From: Pseudarcicella hirudinis
Lineage (GTDB): Bacteria > Bacteroidota > Bacteroidia > Cytophagales > Spirosomataceae
Direction of reading: 5' to 3'
Assembly (NCBI RefSeq): GCF_900115665.1
Contig: NZ_FOXH01000002.1
Location: 124,001 to 188,000 of the forward strand
DNA length: 64,000 nt
Both the position numbers and the translations under genes were made by a program. Below, one piece after another: positions 34,347-43,978 of this stretch (position 1 is its first letter; each line of letters opens with the position of its first letter). The notes beneath the pieces are model-generated. The model saw only the letters and a list, made by a program, of their open reading frames with translations. It had not been told where the DNA came from and searched no databases.

Positions 34347-34946
34347 CTCCATATTCGTTCTTCCTGAGGATTGCACGTAGTTAAAATAGGTATATTTAGT
34401 CACGTAAGCTTACACATAAATTTTAAACCGAAGTATTTCCGATATGTTGTTTAGCTTTTAAAATCCAAAAAAAGTAACAAACATATCTTTAGATGCTTCG
34501 TTCATCTCATCTGAACTCTATTTGTTTTCACAAATTCATCCGGAATCTGACAATTTTCATAATTTGATCAGAGTGTGCAACAGTTTTACAGACAATTGAG
34601 GGATTGGTGGTTAGTTATTTAGTTTTTAATGCTAGAACCTGTGAATTCTATAAAATCCTGGAGGGAGAACAAATAAACGCCTCAACAAAACATTCAGAGC
34701 CTTTTCTCTACCTGTTTTGTACCGCTAAATTACTAAGCCGGGTTCTCGTGAAAACAGGTAAAAATACCCGTTTATTAGTTTTTACATAAAAAAAGCGACC
34801 ATTTCCGGGTCGCTTGCACATGTATAATCTCCATATTTTGCGAAATAAACTACACCATAGCTTTGTGGCACACAAAGCATAATAAACCCTAAACTAAAGA
34901 CCATACAGACTACGGTGAAAGGTTTTGAAGAGCAGTTTTACAGACT
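34347..34946. other. 600-base gap, no supported gene
   Basis: A 61-codon frame at 34604-34789 has no ribosome site and no recognisable features and is not called. The interval contains only the terminator at 34788-34815 and sequence without visible motifs. Confidence 0.5.
34788..34815 (-). terminator. Terminator of the first signalling module
   Basis: 8-bp stem AAGCGACC/GGTCGCTT (34793-34800 with 34808-34815). On the minus strand it is followed by a seven-T run (34788-34794). It lies about 130 bases beyond the stop of the NarL-like gene and closes the first signalling module. Confidence 0.8.
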
Positions 34947-35621
34947 TTATAACAAGGCAATCGGATTAATCAGATTATGTTTGATGGCAAAAATCACCAG
35001 TCCTGCGGAATTTCTGACTCCGGTTTTTTCCAGCAGATTGTTTCTGTGGCCATCAACGGTTCTCACGCTGATACACAGTTTATCTGCTATTTCAGTGGTA
35101 GTAAACTGCTGACAAATCAGGTCCATGATTTCAATTTCCCTGGAGGTAAGCGTTGAAGGAATATAGTCTAACATGGTCAGTTTAGACCGCTTTTTAGCCA
35201 TTCTCTTCTTTATGGCATTCAGCACATCATCATTAAAATAGAAGTCTTTTTCTACTACCTGACGAATCGCCTTTTCTACTTCAGCAGGATCGGCATTCTT
35301 AAAAAGATAGCCATTTACACCAATTTCAACCAAATGGGTGATGAATTTGTCTTCCGAGAAAACAGACAGGATTAATACTTTGATCTGGGGAAAATCGGCA
35401 TGTAAAATTTTGGCTGTTTCGATTCCGTTGAGTTCAGGCATAGACAGATCCAGCAAAATAACGTCCGGCTGATTGGTAATCGTTTTCAGCGCCACAAGCA
35501 GCTCCCTGCCATTTTCGGCCTCAATCGTTACCTTAAATCCTTCAAAAGTATTTAAAAGCGACGCCATCCCTTTTCTGAATAAAAGCTGGTCATCTGCGAT
35601 AGCAATTTCTATTGTTTTCAT
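34947..35621 (-). CDS. NarL/LuxR-type response regulator, module copy 1
   Basis: A 224-residue regulator: receiver domain (about 4-120) with acidic Asp10/Asp11, phospho-acceptor Asp58 in LLDLSMP and Lys108 in YLFKNAD; C-terminal GerE/LuxR helix-turn-helix (about 155-215, LTSREIEIMDLI and VRTVDGHRNNLLEKTGV). It is last in a minus-strand module after the histidine kinase gene (gap about 90 bases). The regulator of copy 2 (48687-49343) is its paralogue. Confidence 0.93.
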   Translation of the reverse strand: MKTIEIAIADDQLLFRKGMASLLNTFEGFKVTIEAENGRELLVALKTITNQPDVILLDLSMPELNGIETAKILHADFPQIKVLILSVFSEDKFITHLVEIGVNGYLFKNADPAEVEKAIRQVVEKDFYFNDDVLNAIKKRMAKKRSKLTMLDYIPSTLTSREIEIMDLICQQFTTTEIADKLCISVRTVDGHRNNLLEKTGVRNSAGLVIFAIKHNLINPIALL

Positions 35622-35710
35622 AGTTGTAAAGGGATTATCCGGCGGCTCCCAGAACTATTTTGGTGTATTAGATTCAGCGTTTTTCTGTAATTTGTGTGTA
35701 AATGTATAAA

Positions 35711-36526
35711 TCAATTCTCATTTTGTAAAAGTATTGAAACCGGAACCTTGATTTCAATCCGGAAACCCTGCTGGGGCTGCGTAAAAAGCTTCATGGATCC
35801 GAAAATCATCTTAACCCTGTTTTCAATGTTCATAATTCCCAAACCGGCTTTTTTGCGCGGAACAGGATATTCAAAGCCTATACCATTATCCTGATACGTA
35901 ATCAGGTAATCCTCCTCTTCGTCCGGCTTCTGAATACCTATATTGATTTCGGTAGCCCGGGCATGTTTCAGCGAATTATTCAATAACTCCTGCACAATCC
36001 TGTAAATAACGAGTTCTGCCTTTTTATTTACTCCGTGATAATCCTCTGAATCAAAATCGATATCTATGTCAGAGGCCATCATTACTTTATCACATAACTC
36101 TTCAATGGCATATTCCAGACCAAACTCCTCCAGACCATGCGGCAACATATCATTTGAAATCCTACGGATATTATCCATAGTTTTATCGATCATTTTTTTA
36201 CATTCTTCGGTAAGCGTCTGAGCATCATCTGTATCTTTTTCCTGAATCTGGCAAACAATCAATCTCGTGGTTGACAAAGCTGCACCAACTTCATCATGTA
36301 AATCCCTTGAAATACGTTTACGTTCGTTTTCCATACTTTCAAGGTTTCCGTAAAACAATTCCTGCTGGTGTTTTACTTCCATTTCCTGCATTTTAAGCTG
36401 GTTACTCAGGATTCTTTTCTGGTATGAATTCAAAAAAAGGATGATACCTCCGGCAAACAGAAACATCATTATTGTTCCACAAATGATAAGAATGTAGATA
36501 TCTATTGCTCCCGCCGACTCCACCAT
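35711..36526 (-). CDS. NarX-like sensor histidine kinase, module copy 1
   Basis: A 271-residue kinase with one N-terminal transmembrane helix (about 9-34) and no periplasmic domain of note, a short linker, HisKA_3 dimerisation helix with His77 (SRDLHDEVGAALS) and HATPase_c (about 165-268, with VQELLNNSLKHA and DNGIGF). Its start overlaps the stop of the 7-TM gene by 25 bases, so the two are coupled. It probably takes its signal from the 7-TM protein. Confidence 0.92.
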   Translation of the reverse strand: MVESAGAIDIYILIICGTIMMFLFAGGIILFLNSYQKRILSNQLKMQEMEVKHQQELFYGNLESMENERKRISRDLHDEVGAALSTTRLIVCQIQEKDTDDAQTLTEECKKMIDKTMDNIRRISNDMLPHGLEEFGLEYAIEELCDKVMMASDIDIDFDSEDYHGVNKKAELVIYRIVQELLNNSLKHARATEINIGIQKPDEEEDYLITYQDNGIGFEYPVPRKKAGLGIMNIENRVKMIFGSMKLFTQPQQGFRIEIKVPVSILLQNEN

Positions 36527-37152
36527 AAGCCAATTGCTATAAAAATATTCATAAATATATCTAAACCTGCATGAATAGCCCAGGCCATTCTGCTAAGCTC
36601 CTGATCTTTGGATAACAGCAGATTACCAAGCACAAACAAAAACAGGTTTCCTGAAAAATAAAGTGTAAAACCGGAATTAATCCAAAATACCGAAGTTCTG
36701 TCAATCCTGACATACTCAAGCGTCTGGAACATTTTATAAAATGCAATCAAGCTTAAGCAAACAATTAAAAGGCTTTCAAGGCTTCGAGGATAGGTATTAA
36801 ATTCAAAAACAGTTTGTATAAAAACTCCATTGATAATGGCAAAAAGCAGGAAGCCCGTCACCAGCACCGGAATAATATTTTTATGAATAAAATCTTTCAG
36901 AAATACGTAATAAAACCAGCAAATCAGTGAAAACTCCAGGACGGTATAAATGTGCAAAAACGGAAGACTATTCCTGACATGAAAACCGAACGATAAAACT
37001 CTTATAAAAATTTCAGTAAAAAGCTGAAGACCGATATAAAACGCGACAGGACGAAGTTCATTTACCAAATATTTTTTACGCACTAGAGCAACAGTAACCG
37101 GTAATAATAATGAAATGGGTGCATAAACTGCAATTAACGTAGAGATGCGCAT
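36502..37152 (-). CDS. 7-TM membrane protein of signalling module, copy 1
   Basis: A 216-residue, seven-helix inner-membrane protein with very short loops. No named family recognised. It shares EFSLxxxFYY (helix 3) and an FW-to-FSGNxFL element (helix 6) with the 7-TM protein of copy 2 (50531-51205), and both sit directly ahead of a NarX-like kinase. A sensor or ligand-binding membrane subunit for the kinase is the simplest inference; the helix count argues against a plain anchor. Confidence 0.75.
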   Translation of the reverse strand: MRISTLIAVYAPISLLLPVTVALVRKKYLVNELRPVAFYIGLQLFTEIFIRVLSFGFHVRNSLPFLHIYTVLEFSLICWFYYVFLKDFIHKNIIPVLVTGFLLFAIINGVFIQTVFEFNTYPRSLESLLIVCLSLIAFYKMFQTLEYVRIDRTSVFWINSGFTLYFSGNLFLFVLGNLLLSKDQELSRMAWAIHAGLDIFMNIFIAIGLWWSRREQ

Positions 37153-37184
37153 AGTACATAAATTTAAGTTCTTAAGAGAAACCT

Positions 37185-37218
37185 GTTAACTTACCTTTTC
37201 CAGAAAAGGTAAGTTAAC
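37185..37218 (-). other. Intercistronic hairpin, module copy 1
   Basis: Perfect 15-bp stem GTTAACTTACCTTTT/AAAAGGTAAGTTAAC (37185-37199 with 37204-37218) and a 4-nt loop, 34 bases upstream of the 7-TM start and downstream of the 144-residue gene. No T run follows on the minus strand, so it is more likely an attenuator or mRNA-processing element than a full terminator. Confidence 0.6.
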
Positions 37219-37242
37219 AATGAAACCATATAACCGGGATTA

Positions 37243-37677
37243 TCAATTCAATGGACTATCCGGATCAGTATATGGAGGAACCGGTAATGTGTAATCATTA
37301 ACTACTCCGGCTTCCATAACATTGGCAGACACTTCATCTCCGTTTGCATCAAATATCAAATCTGATACCCTGAATAAACCAGGAACCTCTGTGTCAGGTG
37401 TAACAGCAGCGTTAACCATCAGTAAATGAGGTGTTTTAGATTTAATATCATTCCCTAGTCCTTCCTGAAGACCAATATACATTCTGACAAAATCAGCATC
37501 AGGAGCCTGTTCGAAAAGATCCAGCAAATCCTGTCTTCTGATCAGGAAACCTCTCAATAAAGAAGTCGGAGAATCTTCTAAAGCGGTTGTTGGGGGTTGG
37601 TAATTTAGCCAGTTGTTAATCCATTCCTGGGCTACTTTCAAGGGAATTTTAAATGGGTCTGGTGTTTCCTGCGCCAT
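37243..37677 (-). CDS. Small soluble protein of signalling module, copy 1
   Basis: A 144-residue acidic, proline-rich cytosolic protein, no signal peptide. Its central helix-strand element (FLIRRQDLLDLFEQA then VRMYIGLQEG) aligns by eye with HFISKDALEKLMND and IRLHYGRNDEG in the 103-residue protein of copy 2, and both genes lead their modules. The C-terminal tail ends LPVPPYTDPDSPLN. Family unknown; it may be a ligand, peptide-precursor or regulatory partner. Its gene is upstream of a stable hairpin, so it may be expressed more than the sensor genes. Confidence 0.65.
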   Translation of the reverse strand: MAQETPDPFKIPLKVAQEWINNWLNYQPPTTALEDSPTSLLRGFLIRRQDLLDLFEQAPDADFVRMYIGLQEGLGNDIKSKTPHLLMVNAAVTPDTEVPGLFRVSDLIFDANGDEVSANVMEAGVVNDYTLPVPPYTDPDSPLN

Positions 37678-38107
37678 AGCTAGTTTAGTGTTAGTTAAAT
37701 TTTAAAATGTAAAAGTAAACGATAGAAAATAGTTGTGAACGGGTAAATTTACCTATTTACAATGTACTCAGCAAGACTATGTATAATTTTAAAAAATAAA
37801 ATAATAATGCATAAAAAGCTTCATCGCTTTTTGTTATTTCAGACAGGATTCTCTGTGTTTTTCAAGTCGTTTGTCTTCTTACTTCTTCGTAATCCGGGAA
37901 ATTACAGGTTTTATGGCTTATTTCTAACCCTGCCATTTTGGAAAAACCCTGCCAAAATGAAAAGGTTCCTGCTTGCAGAAAAATCATCTGGATTTTATTT
38001 ATTTAAGTCAATGTGTTGATTTTAAGGTGTTTATGTAAGTGTAAATTTTTATTTAATCTTTTGGAACAGCTTTTGGCATGCAGTATTCAAACTAACATCA
38101 GAAACTC
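37678..38107. other. 430-base gap before the Kdp cluster
   Basis: Divergent promoter region of the signalling module (leftward) and the kdp operon (rightward). An 85-codon frame at 37762-38019 has no ribosome site or recognisable domain and is not called. A sigma-54-like pattern at 38062-38078 (TGGAACA-N4-TTGGCA) lies 30 bases upstream of the first kdp microprotein, with -12 element GG rather than GC. Confidence 0.5.
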
Positions 38108-38191
38108 ATGACAACTATCATTCTTTTACTGGCCGGTGCTTTATGCTTCGTCCTTTTTTTCAAATCCATCAATTTTTTCGAAAATATCTGA
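38108..38191 (+). CDS. 27-residue membrane microprotein upstream of kdpF
   Basis: ATG 38108 to TGA 38191, encoding a single hydrophobic helix (TIILLLAGALCFVLFFKSI) and a short tail. It is immediately upstream (4-base gap) of kdpF, whose topology and size it mirrors, so it is probably a second small subunit or accessory of the Kdp complex. The family is not recognised; frame, spacing and composition support translation. Confidence 0.55.
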   Translation: MTTIILLLAGALCFVLFFKSINFFENI

Positions 38192-38195
38192 AACC

Positions 38196-38276
38196 ATGAT
38201 GACATTACTCTTTGTGCTGGCAATTGCCGTATTCGGTTACTTATGTTACGTACTGTTAAAACCGGAAAAATTCTAG
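38196..38276 (+). CDS. kdpF: Kdp ATPase small subunit KdpF
   Basis: A 26-residue single-helix protein (MTLLFVLAIAVFGYLCYVLL) ending in the family tail LLKPEKF. KdpF stabilises the KdpFABC complex. It sits 58 bases before kdpA. Confidence 0.88.
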   Translation: MMTLLFVLAIAVFGYLCYVLLKPEKF

Positions 38277-38334
38277 ACACGTATCCTCAACATCACAAAA
38301 TGTCAGCTTTTAAAACCCTGGCAAAAACAATACA

Positions 38335-40032
38335 ATGAATACTGAAATCTTAGGAATCGTCCTCTCTTTCGCACTGACCGTAGCTCTGGCTATTCCACTT
38401 GGAAAATATATTGCGAAAGTTTATGCGGGAAAACCAACTTCGCTTGACCCGATTTTCAATCCTGTCGAAAAACTTTTCTTCAGACTCTCAGGAATTAATC
38501 CGACTCAGGAAATGACATGGAAGCAGCACCTTGTTGCGTTGCTGACTATTAACCTGCTTTGGTTTTTCTGGGCCATGTTTATTCTGATGAATCAGGGCTG
38601 GTTACCCTGGAACCCGGATGGAAACCCGTCTATGTCTCCTGATTTAGCATTTAACACCGCTATTTCATTCCTTGTTAACTGTAACCTGCAGCACTATTCA
38701 GGAGAATCAGGTATGTCATATCTGGGACAGATTTCCTGTCTGATGTTCCTTCAGTTTGTTACTGCCGGAACAGGAATGGCTGCTTGTGCTGTCGTTTTCA
38801 ATGCCATGAAAGAACGCACTACAGACAAATTAGGCAACTTTTATGACTATTTCATTAAATCATGCACCAGAGTTTTATTACCACTTTCTTTCCTGGTTGC
38901 ACTGATAATTATGTTTCAGGGAACACCCATGAATGTGGAAGGTAAGGCCTCATTTATTTCAATGCAGGGTGATACCGTACAGGTAAGCAGAGGTCCGGCC
39001 GCGGCTTTGATCGGTATTAAACAAATCGGGACTAACGGTGGTGGTTATTTTGGTGTAAACTCAGCCCACCCTTTAGAAAATCCTACTTACCTGACCAATA
39101 TTGTAGAAGTAGGAAGTATCATCATTATTCCGATAGCCATGGTTTTTGCACTGGGTTTCTATCTTCAGAGAAAACGACTTTCCTGGATGATCTTTGGAGT
39201 TATGACGCTTGGTTTTATCCTCTTTTTGTTACCAACCGTTTATCTTGAAATGCAGGGGAATCCGGCCATTTCTCAAATGGGAATCGGCCAGCATCTGGGC
39301 AGTATGGAAGGGAAAGAGATCCGTTTCGGCTCGGCAGCTTCGGCTTTCTGGGCTATAACAACCACCGTAACGTCTAATGGTTCCGTTAATGCCATGCATG
39401 ACAGCCTTACCCCGCTTTCAGGAATGTTTGCCATGCTGGGAATGATGATTAACTCACTCTACGGTGGTGTCGGTGTCGGTTTTCTGAACTTCTATATTTT
39501 CGTAATCATTGCTGTATTCATTTCCGGTTTAATGGTTGGGAGAACCCCTGAATTTCTGGGCAAGAAAATAGAAGCCCGTGAAATGAAAATAGCGACCATC
39601 GTAGCATTACTCCATACCTTACTGATCCTGGCCGGAACGGCAATAGCTTCCTATGTTTTTGTCAGGAACCCTAGCATCGGATGGCTGAATAACCCTCAAT
39701 TTCACGGATTTTCTGAAATGCTTTATGAATACACTTCCTCATCAGCCAACAACGGATCCGGATTTGAAGGTTTAGGAGATAATACACCGTTCTGGAATAT
39801 TTCAACAGGTATCGTAATGATTCTGAGCAGGTTTTTACCAATTATCGGTCCGATTGCCATTGCAGGTATTCTTGCGAATAAAAAATTCATTCCTGAAAGT
39901 GCGGGTACTTTGAAAACAGACACAAGCACTTTTGGCTTAATGGTATTCGCTGTTATTCTGATTGTTGCGGCATTGTCCTTCTTCCCTTCATTGGCCCTGG
40001 GTCCGATTGCGGAATATTTTTCAATGAAATAG
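38335..40032 (+). CDS. kdpA: Potassium-transporting ATPase subunit A
   Basis: K+-translocating membrane subunit (565 residues, family about 557-600). It has ten hydrophobic helices and the four selectivity-filter-like loops, e.g. TAISFLVNCNLQHYSGE, GTNGGGYFGVNSAHPLENP (part) and TTVTSNGSVNAMHD. It works with KdpB, which hydrolyses ATP, to take up K+ at low external concentration. First large gene of kdpFABC. Confidence 0.97.
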   Translation: MNTEILGIVLSFALTVALAIPLGKYIAKVYAGKPTSLDPIFNPVEKLFFRLSGINPTQEMTWKQHLVALLTINLLWFFWAMFILMNQGWLPWNPDGNPSMSPDLAFNTAISFLVNCNLQHYSGESGMSYLGQISCLMFLQFVTAGTGMAACAVVFNAMKERTTDKLGNFYDYFIKSCTRVLLPLSFLVALIIMFQGTPMNVEGKASFISMQGDTVQVSRGPAAALIGIKQIGTNGGGYFGVNSAHPLENPTYLTNIVEVGSIIIIPIAMVFALGFYLQRKRLSWMIFGVMTLGFILFLLPTVYLEMQGNPAISQMGIGQHLGSMEGKEIRFGSAASAFWAITTTVTSNGSVNAMHDSLTPLSGMFAMLGMMINSLYGGVGVGFLNFYIFVIIAVFISGLMVGRTPEFLGKKIEAREMKIATIVALLHTLLILAGTAIASYVFVRNPSIGWLNNPQFHGFSEMLYEYTSSSANNGSGFEGLGDNTPFWNISTGIVMILSRFLPIIGPIAIAGILANKKFIPESAGTLKTDTSTFGLMVFAVILIVAALSFFPSLALGPIAEYFSMK

Positions 40033-40105
40033 CTTCAGGATTAATTCTCAATTTCAGTACAAACAATAAACAGGTTTTTACTTGTAATATTTAAAAATAA
40101 TAAAA

Positions 40106-42202
40106 ATGAAAACGCAATCTGCTTCGCTTTTTCAGGCTGATCTGGTAAAAGAAGCTTTAGGTGCTTCAATTACCAAGCTGAATCCCAAAATCATGTTCCG
40201 GAATCCAGTAATGTTCACAGTTGAACTCGGAACAATTGTTATGCTTTTGGTAACGATTTATAGTCTTAGCCATAACGACCAGGGTACTTTTGCTTACAAC
40301 TTGACCGTATTTTTAGTACTTTTTGTCACTTTACTTTTTGCCAATTTTGCAGAAGCAATTGCAGAAGCCAGAGGAAAAGCCCAGGCCGATTCTTTGAGAA
40401 AAACAAGGGAAGAAACTCCTGCCAAAGTGATCAGAACAGTTGGTGAAATGTATCTTAATGAAGTACAAATCATCAGTTCAGCCCGACTTCGCAAAGGAGA
40501 TGTGTTTATTTGCGAGGCAGGAGATACCATTCCTACCGATGGTGAGATCATCGAAGGGCTTGCTACCATTGACGAATCAGCGATTACCGGAGAATCTGCT
40601 CCGGTAATCCGGGAAGCAGGTGGAGATAAATCTTCTGTAACCGGGGGTACCAAGGTGTTATCAGACAAAATCAAGGTGGAAGTTACAACACAGCCAGGAG
40701 AAAGTTTTCTTGACAAAATGATCGCACTTGTAGAAGGAGCCTCACGTCAGAAAACACCAAATGAGATTGCCCTTACGATTCTTTTGGCCGGTTTTACACT
40801 CATCTTCGTCATCGTATGTGTAACCTTAAAACCATTTGCTGATTACGCCAATACGCCTATCACGATTGCGGCATTTATTTCTCTTTTTGTCTGTCTGATT
40901 CCAACCACCATTGGCGGGCTGCTTTCAGCCATTGGTATTGCAGGGATGGATCGGGCCTTAAGAGCTAATGTAATTACCAAATCAGGAAAAGCCGTAGAAA
41001 CCGCAGGAGATATTGACGTATTGCTGTTAGACAAAACCGGAACAATTACCATTGGTAACCGTAAAGCCACCCATTTTCACGCAGCTAAGAAAGTAGATCA
41101 CCAGGCTTTTATCAATGCCATAACCCTGAGCTCTCTCTCAGATGAAACTCCGGAAGGAAAATCAATTATCGAACTGGTAAAAACCTCAGAAAATATCGAT
41201 CTGACCATCGACAGTCAGCAGATTAGCCTGAAAAATACTAAAAATACAAGCTCGTATTCTATTCAGGATTTACACTTCATCAAATTCACGGCAGAAACAC
41301 GTTCTTCCGGAATTGATATGCCGGATGGCAGGAGAATCAGAAAAGGAGCTTTTGACGCCATGAGAAATCTGACAGAAAGAGCAGGAAATACTTTTCCACA
41401 GGATATTTCTGAAGCAGTGAAACGAATCTCATCTAACGGTGGTACTCCTTTGGTGGTGACAGAAAATGAAGTTGTTTTAGGCGTAATTGAACTGCAGGAT
41501 ATTATCAAACCTGGTATTCAGGAACGTTTTGAGCGCTTGCGTAAAATGGGTGTGAAAACAGTAATGGTTACAGGAGATAATCCTCTGACAGCTAAATATA
41601 TTGCTGAAAAATCAGGGGTTGACGACTTTATTGCTGAAGCAAAACCTGAGGACAAGATGAACTACATCAAAGCAGAACAGGCTACCGGTAAACTCGTTGC
41701 AATGATGGGCGATGGTACAAATGATGCGCCGGCCTTAGCTCAGGCTGATGTGGGAGTAGCGATGAACTCTGGTACGCAAGCTGCCAAGGAAGCTGGTAAT
41801 ATGGTGGATCTTGACAATGACCCTACCAAACTGATTGAGATTGTGGAAATCGGGAAGCAGTTGTTAATGACCCGGGGAACCCTAACGACTTTCTCTATTG
41901 CCAATGACGTTGCAAAATATTTTGCTATCGTGCCTGCTTTGTTTATTGCCAGCATTCCAAGTTTACAAGGGCTTAATATCATGAAACTGCACTCGCCTGA
42001 AAGTGCGATTCTTTCAGCGGTAATTTTCAATGCGATTATTATCCCTGCGCTTATTCCGCTGGCGTTGAAAGGTGTTGATTATAAGCCGATTGGTGCCAGT
42101 GCTTTATTAAGAAGAAACCTCTTGATTTACGGACTTGGCGGTGTGCTTATTCCTTTCGTCGGTATTAAAGTAATAGATTTAGCAGTTTCATTATTTTTTT
42201 AA
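40106..42202 (+). CDS. kdpB: Potassium-transporting ATPase subunit B
   Basis: P-type ATPase catalytic subunit (698 residues). Conserved motifs: TGES in the actuator domain (AITGESAP), the transmembrane proline motif PTTIGGLL, phosphorylation DKTGT ([13 protein letters not shown]), GDNPLTA and [10 protein letters not shown]. Cytosolic N, P and A domains with seven membrane helices. Length and motif set are complete. Confidence 0.97.
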   Translation: MKTQSASLFQADLVKEALGASITKLNPKIMFRNPVMFTVELGTIVMLLVTIYSLSHNDQGTFAYNLTVFLVLFVTLLFANFAEAIAEARGKAQADSLRKTREETPAKVIRTVGEMYLNEVQIISSARLRKGDVFICEAGDTIPTDGEIIEGLATIDESAITGESAPVIREAGGDKSSVTGGTKVLSDKIKVEVTTQPGESFLDKMIALVEGASRQKTPNEIALTILLAGFTLIFVIVCVTLKPFADYANTPITIAAFISLFVCLIPTTIGGLLSAIGIAGMDRALRANVITKSGKAVETAGDIDVLLLDKTGTITIGNRKATHFHAAKKVDHQAFINAITLSSLSDETPEGKSIIELVKTSENIDLTIDSQQISLKNTKNTSSYSIQDLHFIKFTAETRSSGIDMPDGRRIRKGAFDAMRNLTERAGNTFPQDISEAVKRISSNGGTPLVVTENEVVLGVIELQDIIKPGIQERFERLRKMGVKTVMVTGDNPLTAKYIAEKSGVDDFIAEAKPEDKMNYIKAEQATGKLVAMMGDGTNDAPALAQADVGVAMNSGTQAAKEAGNMVDLDNDPTKLIEIVEIGKQLLMTRGTLTTFSIANDVAKYFAIVPALFIASIPSLQGLNIMKLHSPESAILSAVIFNAIIIPALIPLALKGVDYKPIGASALLRRNLLIYGLGGVLIPFVGIKVIDLAVSLFF

Positions 42203-42214
42203 TTCTTTAAAGTC

Positions 42215-42778
42215 ATGAAATCCCAATTATTCACAGCATTCAAACTTACCTTTTTATGTTTGTTGCTTTTCGTAGTGATTTATCCATTAGTATTACTTGG
42301 CTTTGCCAAACTTGCTCCCAATCAGGGAAAAGTAAAATTTATCGAACGCCAGGGCAAAATTGTCGGGGCAGAAAATGTTGGACAAAAATTTGATCAGGAC
42401 CGTTATTTCAACTCACGCCCTTCTGCGGTAAATTATAATGCCGCTGGATCAGGTGGTTCTAACAAAGGCCCTTCAAATCCTGATTACCTTAAAGATGTTC
42501 AGGCAAGAATTGATACATTTCTGGTACATAATCCAGGCATTAAAAAATCAGAAATTCCTTCTGAATTGGTTACTGCCTCAGGAAGTGGCCTTGACCCTCA
42601 TCTTTCTCCTGCCGGAGCATTGATTCAAGTTGACCGGATTGCTCTTTTCCGTCATATCTCTAAAGAAAAACTAGTGCAATTAGTTGATGCTCATACCGAA
42701 AAACCGTTATTAGGTCTTTTCGGACCGGAAAGGGTCAATATTTTAAAACTGAATCTGGCTTTAGACGAGCTTAAATAG
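42215..42778 (+). CDS. kdpC: Potassium-transporting ATPase subunit C
   Basis: A 187-residue assembly subunit with one N-terminal membrane helix (about 8-30) and the conserved FxSRPSA-like motif (YFNSRPSAVNYNAAGSGGSN region) plus the SGLDPHLSPAGA element. It is needed for ATP affinity of KdpB. Starts 12 bases after kdpB. Confidence 0.96.
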   Translation: MKSQLFTAFKLTFLCLLLFVVIYPLVLLGFAKLAPNQGKVKFIERQGKIVGAENVGQKFDQDRYFNSRPSAVNYNAAGSGGSNKGPSNPDYLKDVQARIDTFLVHNPGIKKSEIPSELVTASGSGLDPHLSPAGALIQVDRIALFRHISKEKLVQLVDAHTEKPLLGLFGPERVNILKLNLALDELK

Positions 42779-42790
42779 ATGTAAAAGATC

Positions 42791-42823
42791 CCGGGAGAAT
42801 ATCTGATGATTTTCTCCCGGTTT
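42791..42823 (+). terminator. Terminator or attenuator after kdpC
   Basis: 9-bp stem CCGGGAGAA/TTCTCCCGG (42791-42799 with 42812-42820), 12-nt loop, then TTT. The short T run suggests partial termination before the porin gene. Confidence 0.6.
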
Positions 42824-42901
42824 ACCGAAACCTGATGTACATTTACTCTGAACCCATATAGCTGTGAAAACTTTTATAAAATCTTAAAAACAGCTCAAGA
42901 A

Positions 42902-43978
42902 ATGAAATACATTGCTTTACTTTTTGCCTTTTTACTGACTTTTTCAAACATTTTTGCTCAGTCTGAAAACAAGTCACCGATTACCTGGAGCGGTTATCTC
43001 GAAACTTATTATGTGTATGATTTTAATCAGCCTGCAAACCATGAAAGGCCATCTTTTTTATACAATCATACACGTCATAATGAATTTAACCTCAATCTTG
43101 GATTTATCAAAGCGGCCTATTCTTCTGAGAAAATCAGAGCGAATCTGGCATTCATGGCAGGTACTTATGCGCAGTACAATCTGGCAGCAGAACCTTCTCT
43201 GTTGCAGCATGTTTTTGAAGCAAATGTCGGGGTTAAACTTTCAGATACGAAAAACCTCTGGCTGGATATGGGAATTATGCCTTCTCATATTGGTTTTGAA
43301 AGTGCTATTTCAAAAGACTGCTGGACTTTGACCAGAAGTTTACTGGCAGAAAATAGTCCTTATTTCGAAACAGGGGCAAAGATAAGTTATGCTTCTGAGG
43401 ACAATCAATGGACTTTATCAGCATTGGTTCTGAATGGCTGGCAAAGAATTCGCCGGCCGGAGGGCAATCAGACGCCTGCATTCGGAACACAGGTTTACTA
43501 TAAGCCTTCTGACAAAGTTACGTTAAACTGGAGCACCTTCATCGGTAACGATAAACCTGATAGTCTGAGACAAATGAGATATTTCCAGAACTTTTACGGT
43601 ATCTTCCAGTTAAGTCCAAAAGTAGGTTTGATTGCAGGCTTTGACTATGGTTTAGAGAAAAAAAGCAAGGAAAACAGTGATTTTAATACCTGGTACAGTC
43701 CGGTTGCTATTTTGAAATACGATATAAACCCAAAAATAAGTACTGCGGCACGTATTGAATATTATTATGATCCGAATGGAGTAATTATTGCTACGCCCAC
43801 ATCAAATGGTTTCCGGACTACAGGTTATTCTTTAAATTTAGATTACAAAGCTTTCAGCAATTTTGTCTGGCGTATTGAAGGACGATTGCTTAACAGTAAA
43901 GACAACATTTTTACCAGAGAAGGGAAAGCCGTTTCAGATAATTTTTCACTGAATACCTCTATGGCGGTATCATTTTAG
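42902..43978 (+). CDS. Outer-membrane porin, OmpL-like (bbp2 family)
   Basis: A 358-residue secreted protein (signal peptide 1-19, ending NIFAQ) of beta-strand repeats, matching the putative beta-barrel porin-2 family common in Bacteroidota. Features include WSGYLETYYVYDFNQP near the N-terminus and the strand GIMPSHIGFESAI. It sits between kdpC and the KdpD-like gene and could supply the outer-membrane pore for K+ influx; that role is inference from position. Confidence 0.88.
   Translation: MKYIALLFAFLLTFSNIFAQSENKSPITWSGYLETYYVYDFNQPANHERPSFLYNHTRHNEFNLNLGFIKAAYSSEKIRANLAFMAGTYAQYNLAAEPSLLQHVFEANVGVKLSDTKNLWLDMGIMPSHIGFESAISKDCWTLTRSLLAENSPYFETGAKISYASEDNQWTLSALVLNGWQRIRRPEGNQTPAFGTQVYYKPSDKVTLNWSTFIGNDKPDSLRQMRYFQNFYGIFQLSPKVGLIAGFDYGLEKKSKENSDFNTWYSPVAILKYDINPKISTAARIEYYYDPNGVIIATPTSNGFRTTGYSLNLDYKAFSNFVWRIEGRLLNSKDNIFTREGKAVSDNFSLNTSMAVSF

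Noticed and set aside
34604-34789. 61-codon open frame in the gap after the sigma-54 regulator
   Set aside because: No ribosome site, no recognisable composition or domain; ends in the terminator area. Likely chance.
37762-38019. 85-codon open frame before the kdp cluster
   Set aside because: No ribosome site, odd composition and no sign of a family; lies in a divergent promoter region.
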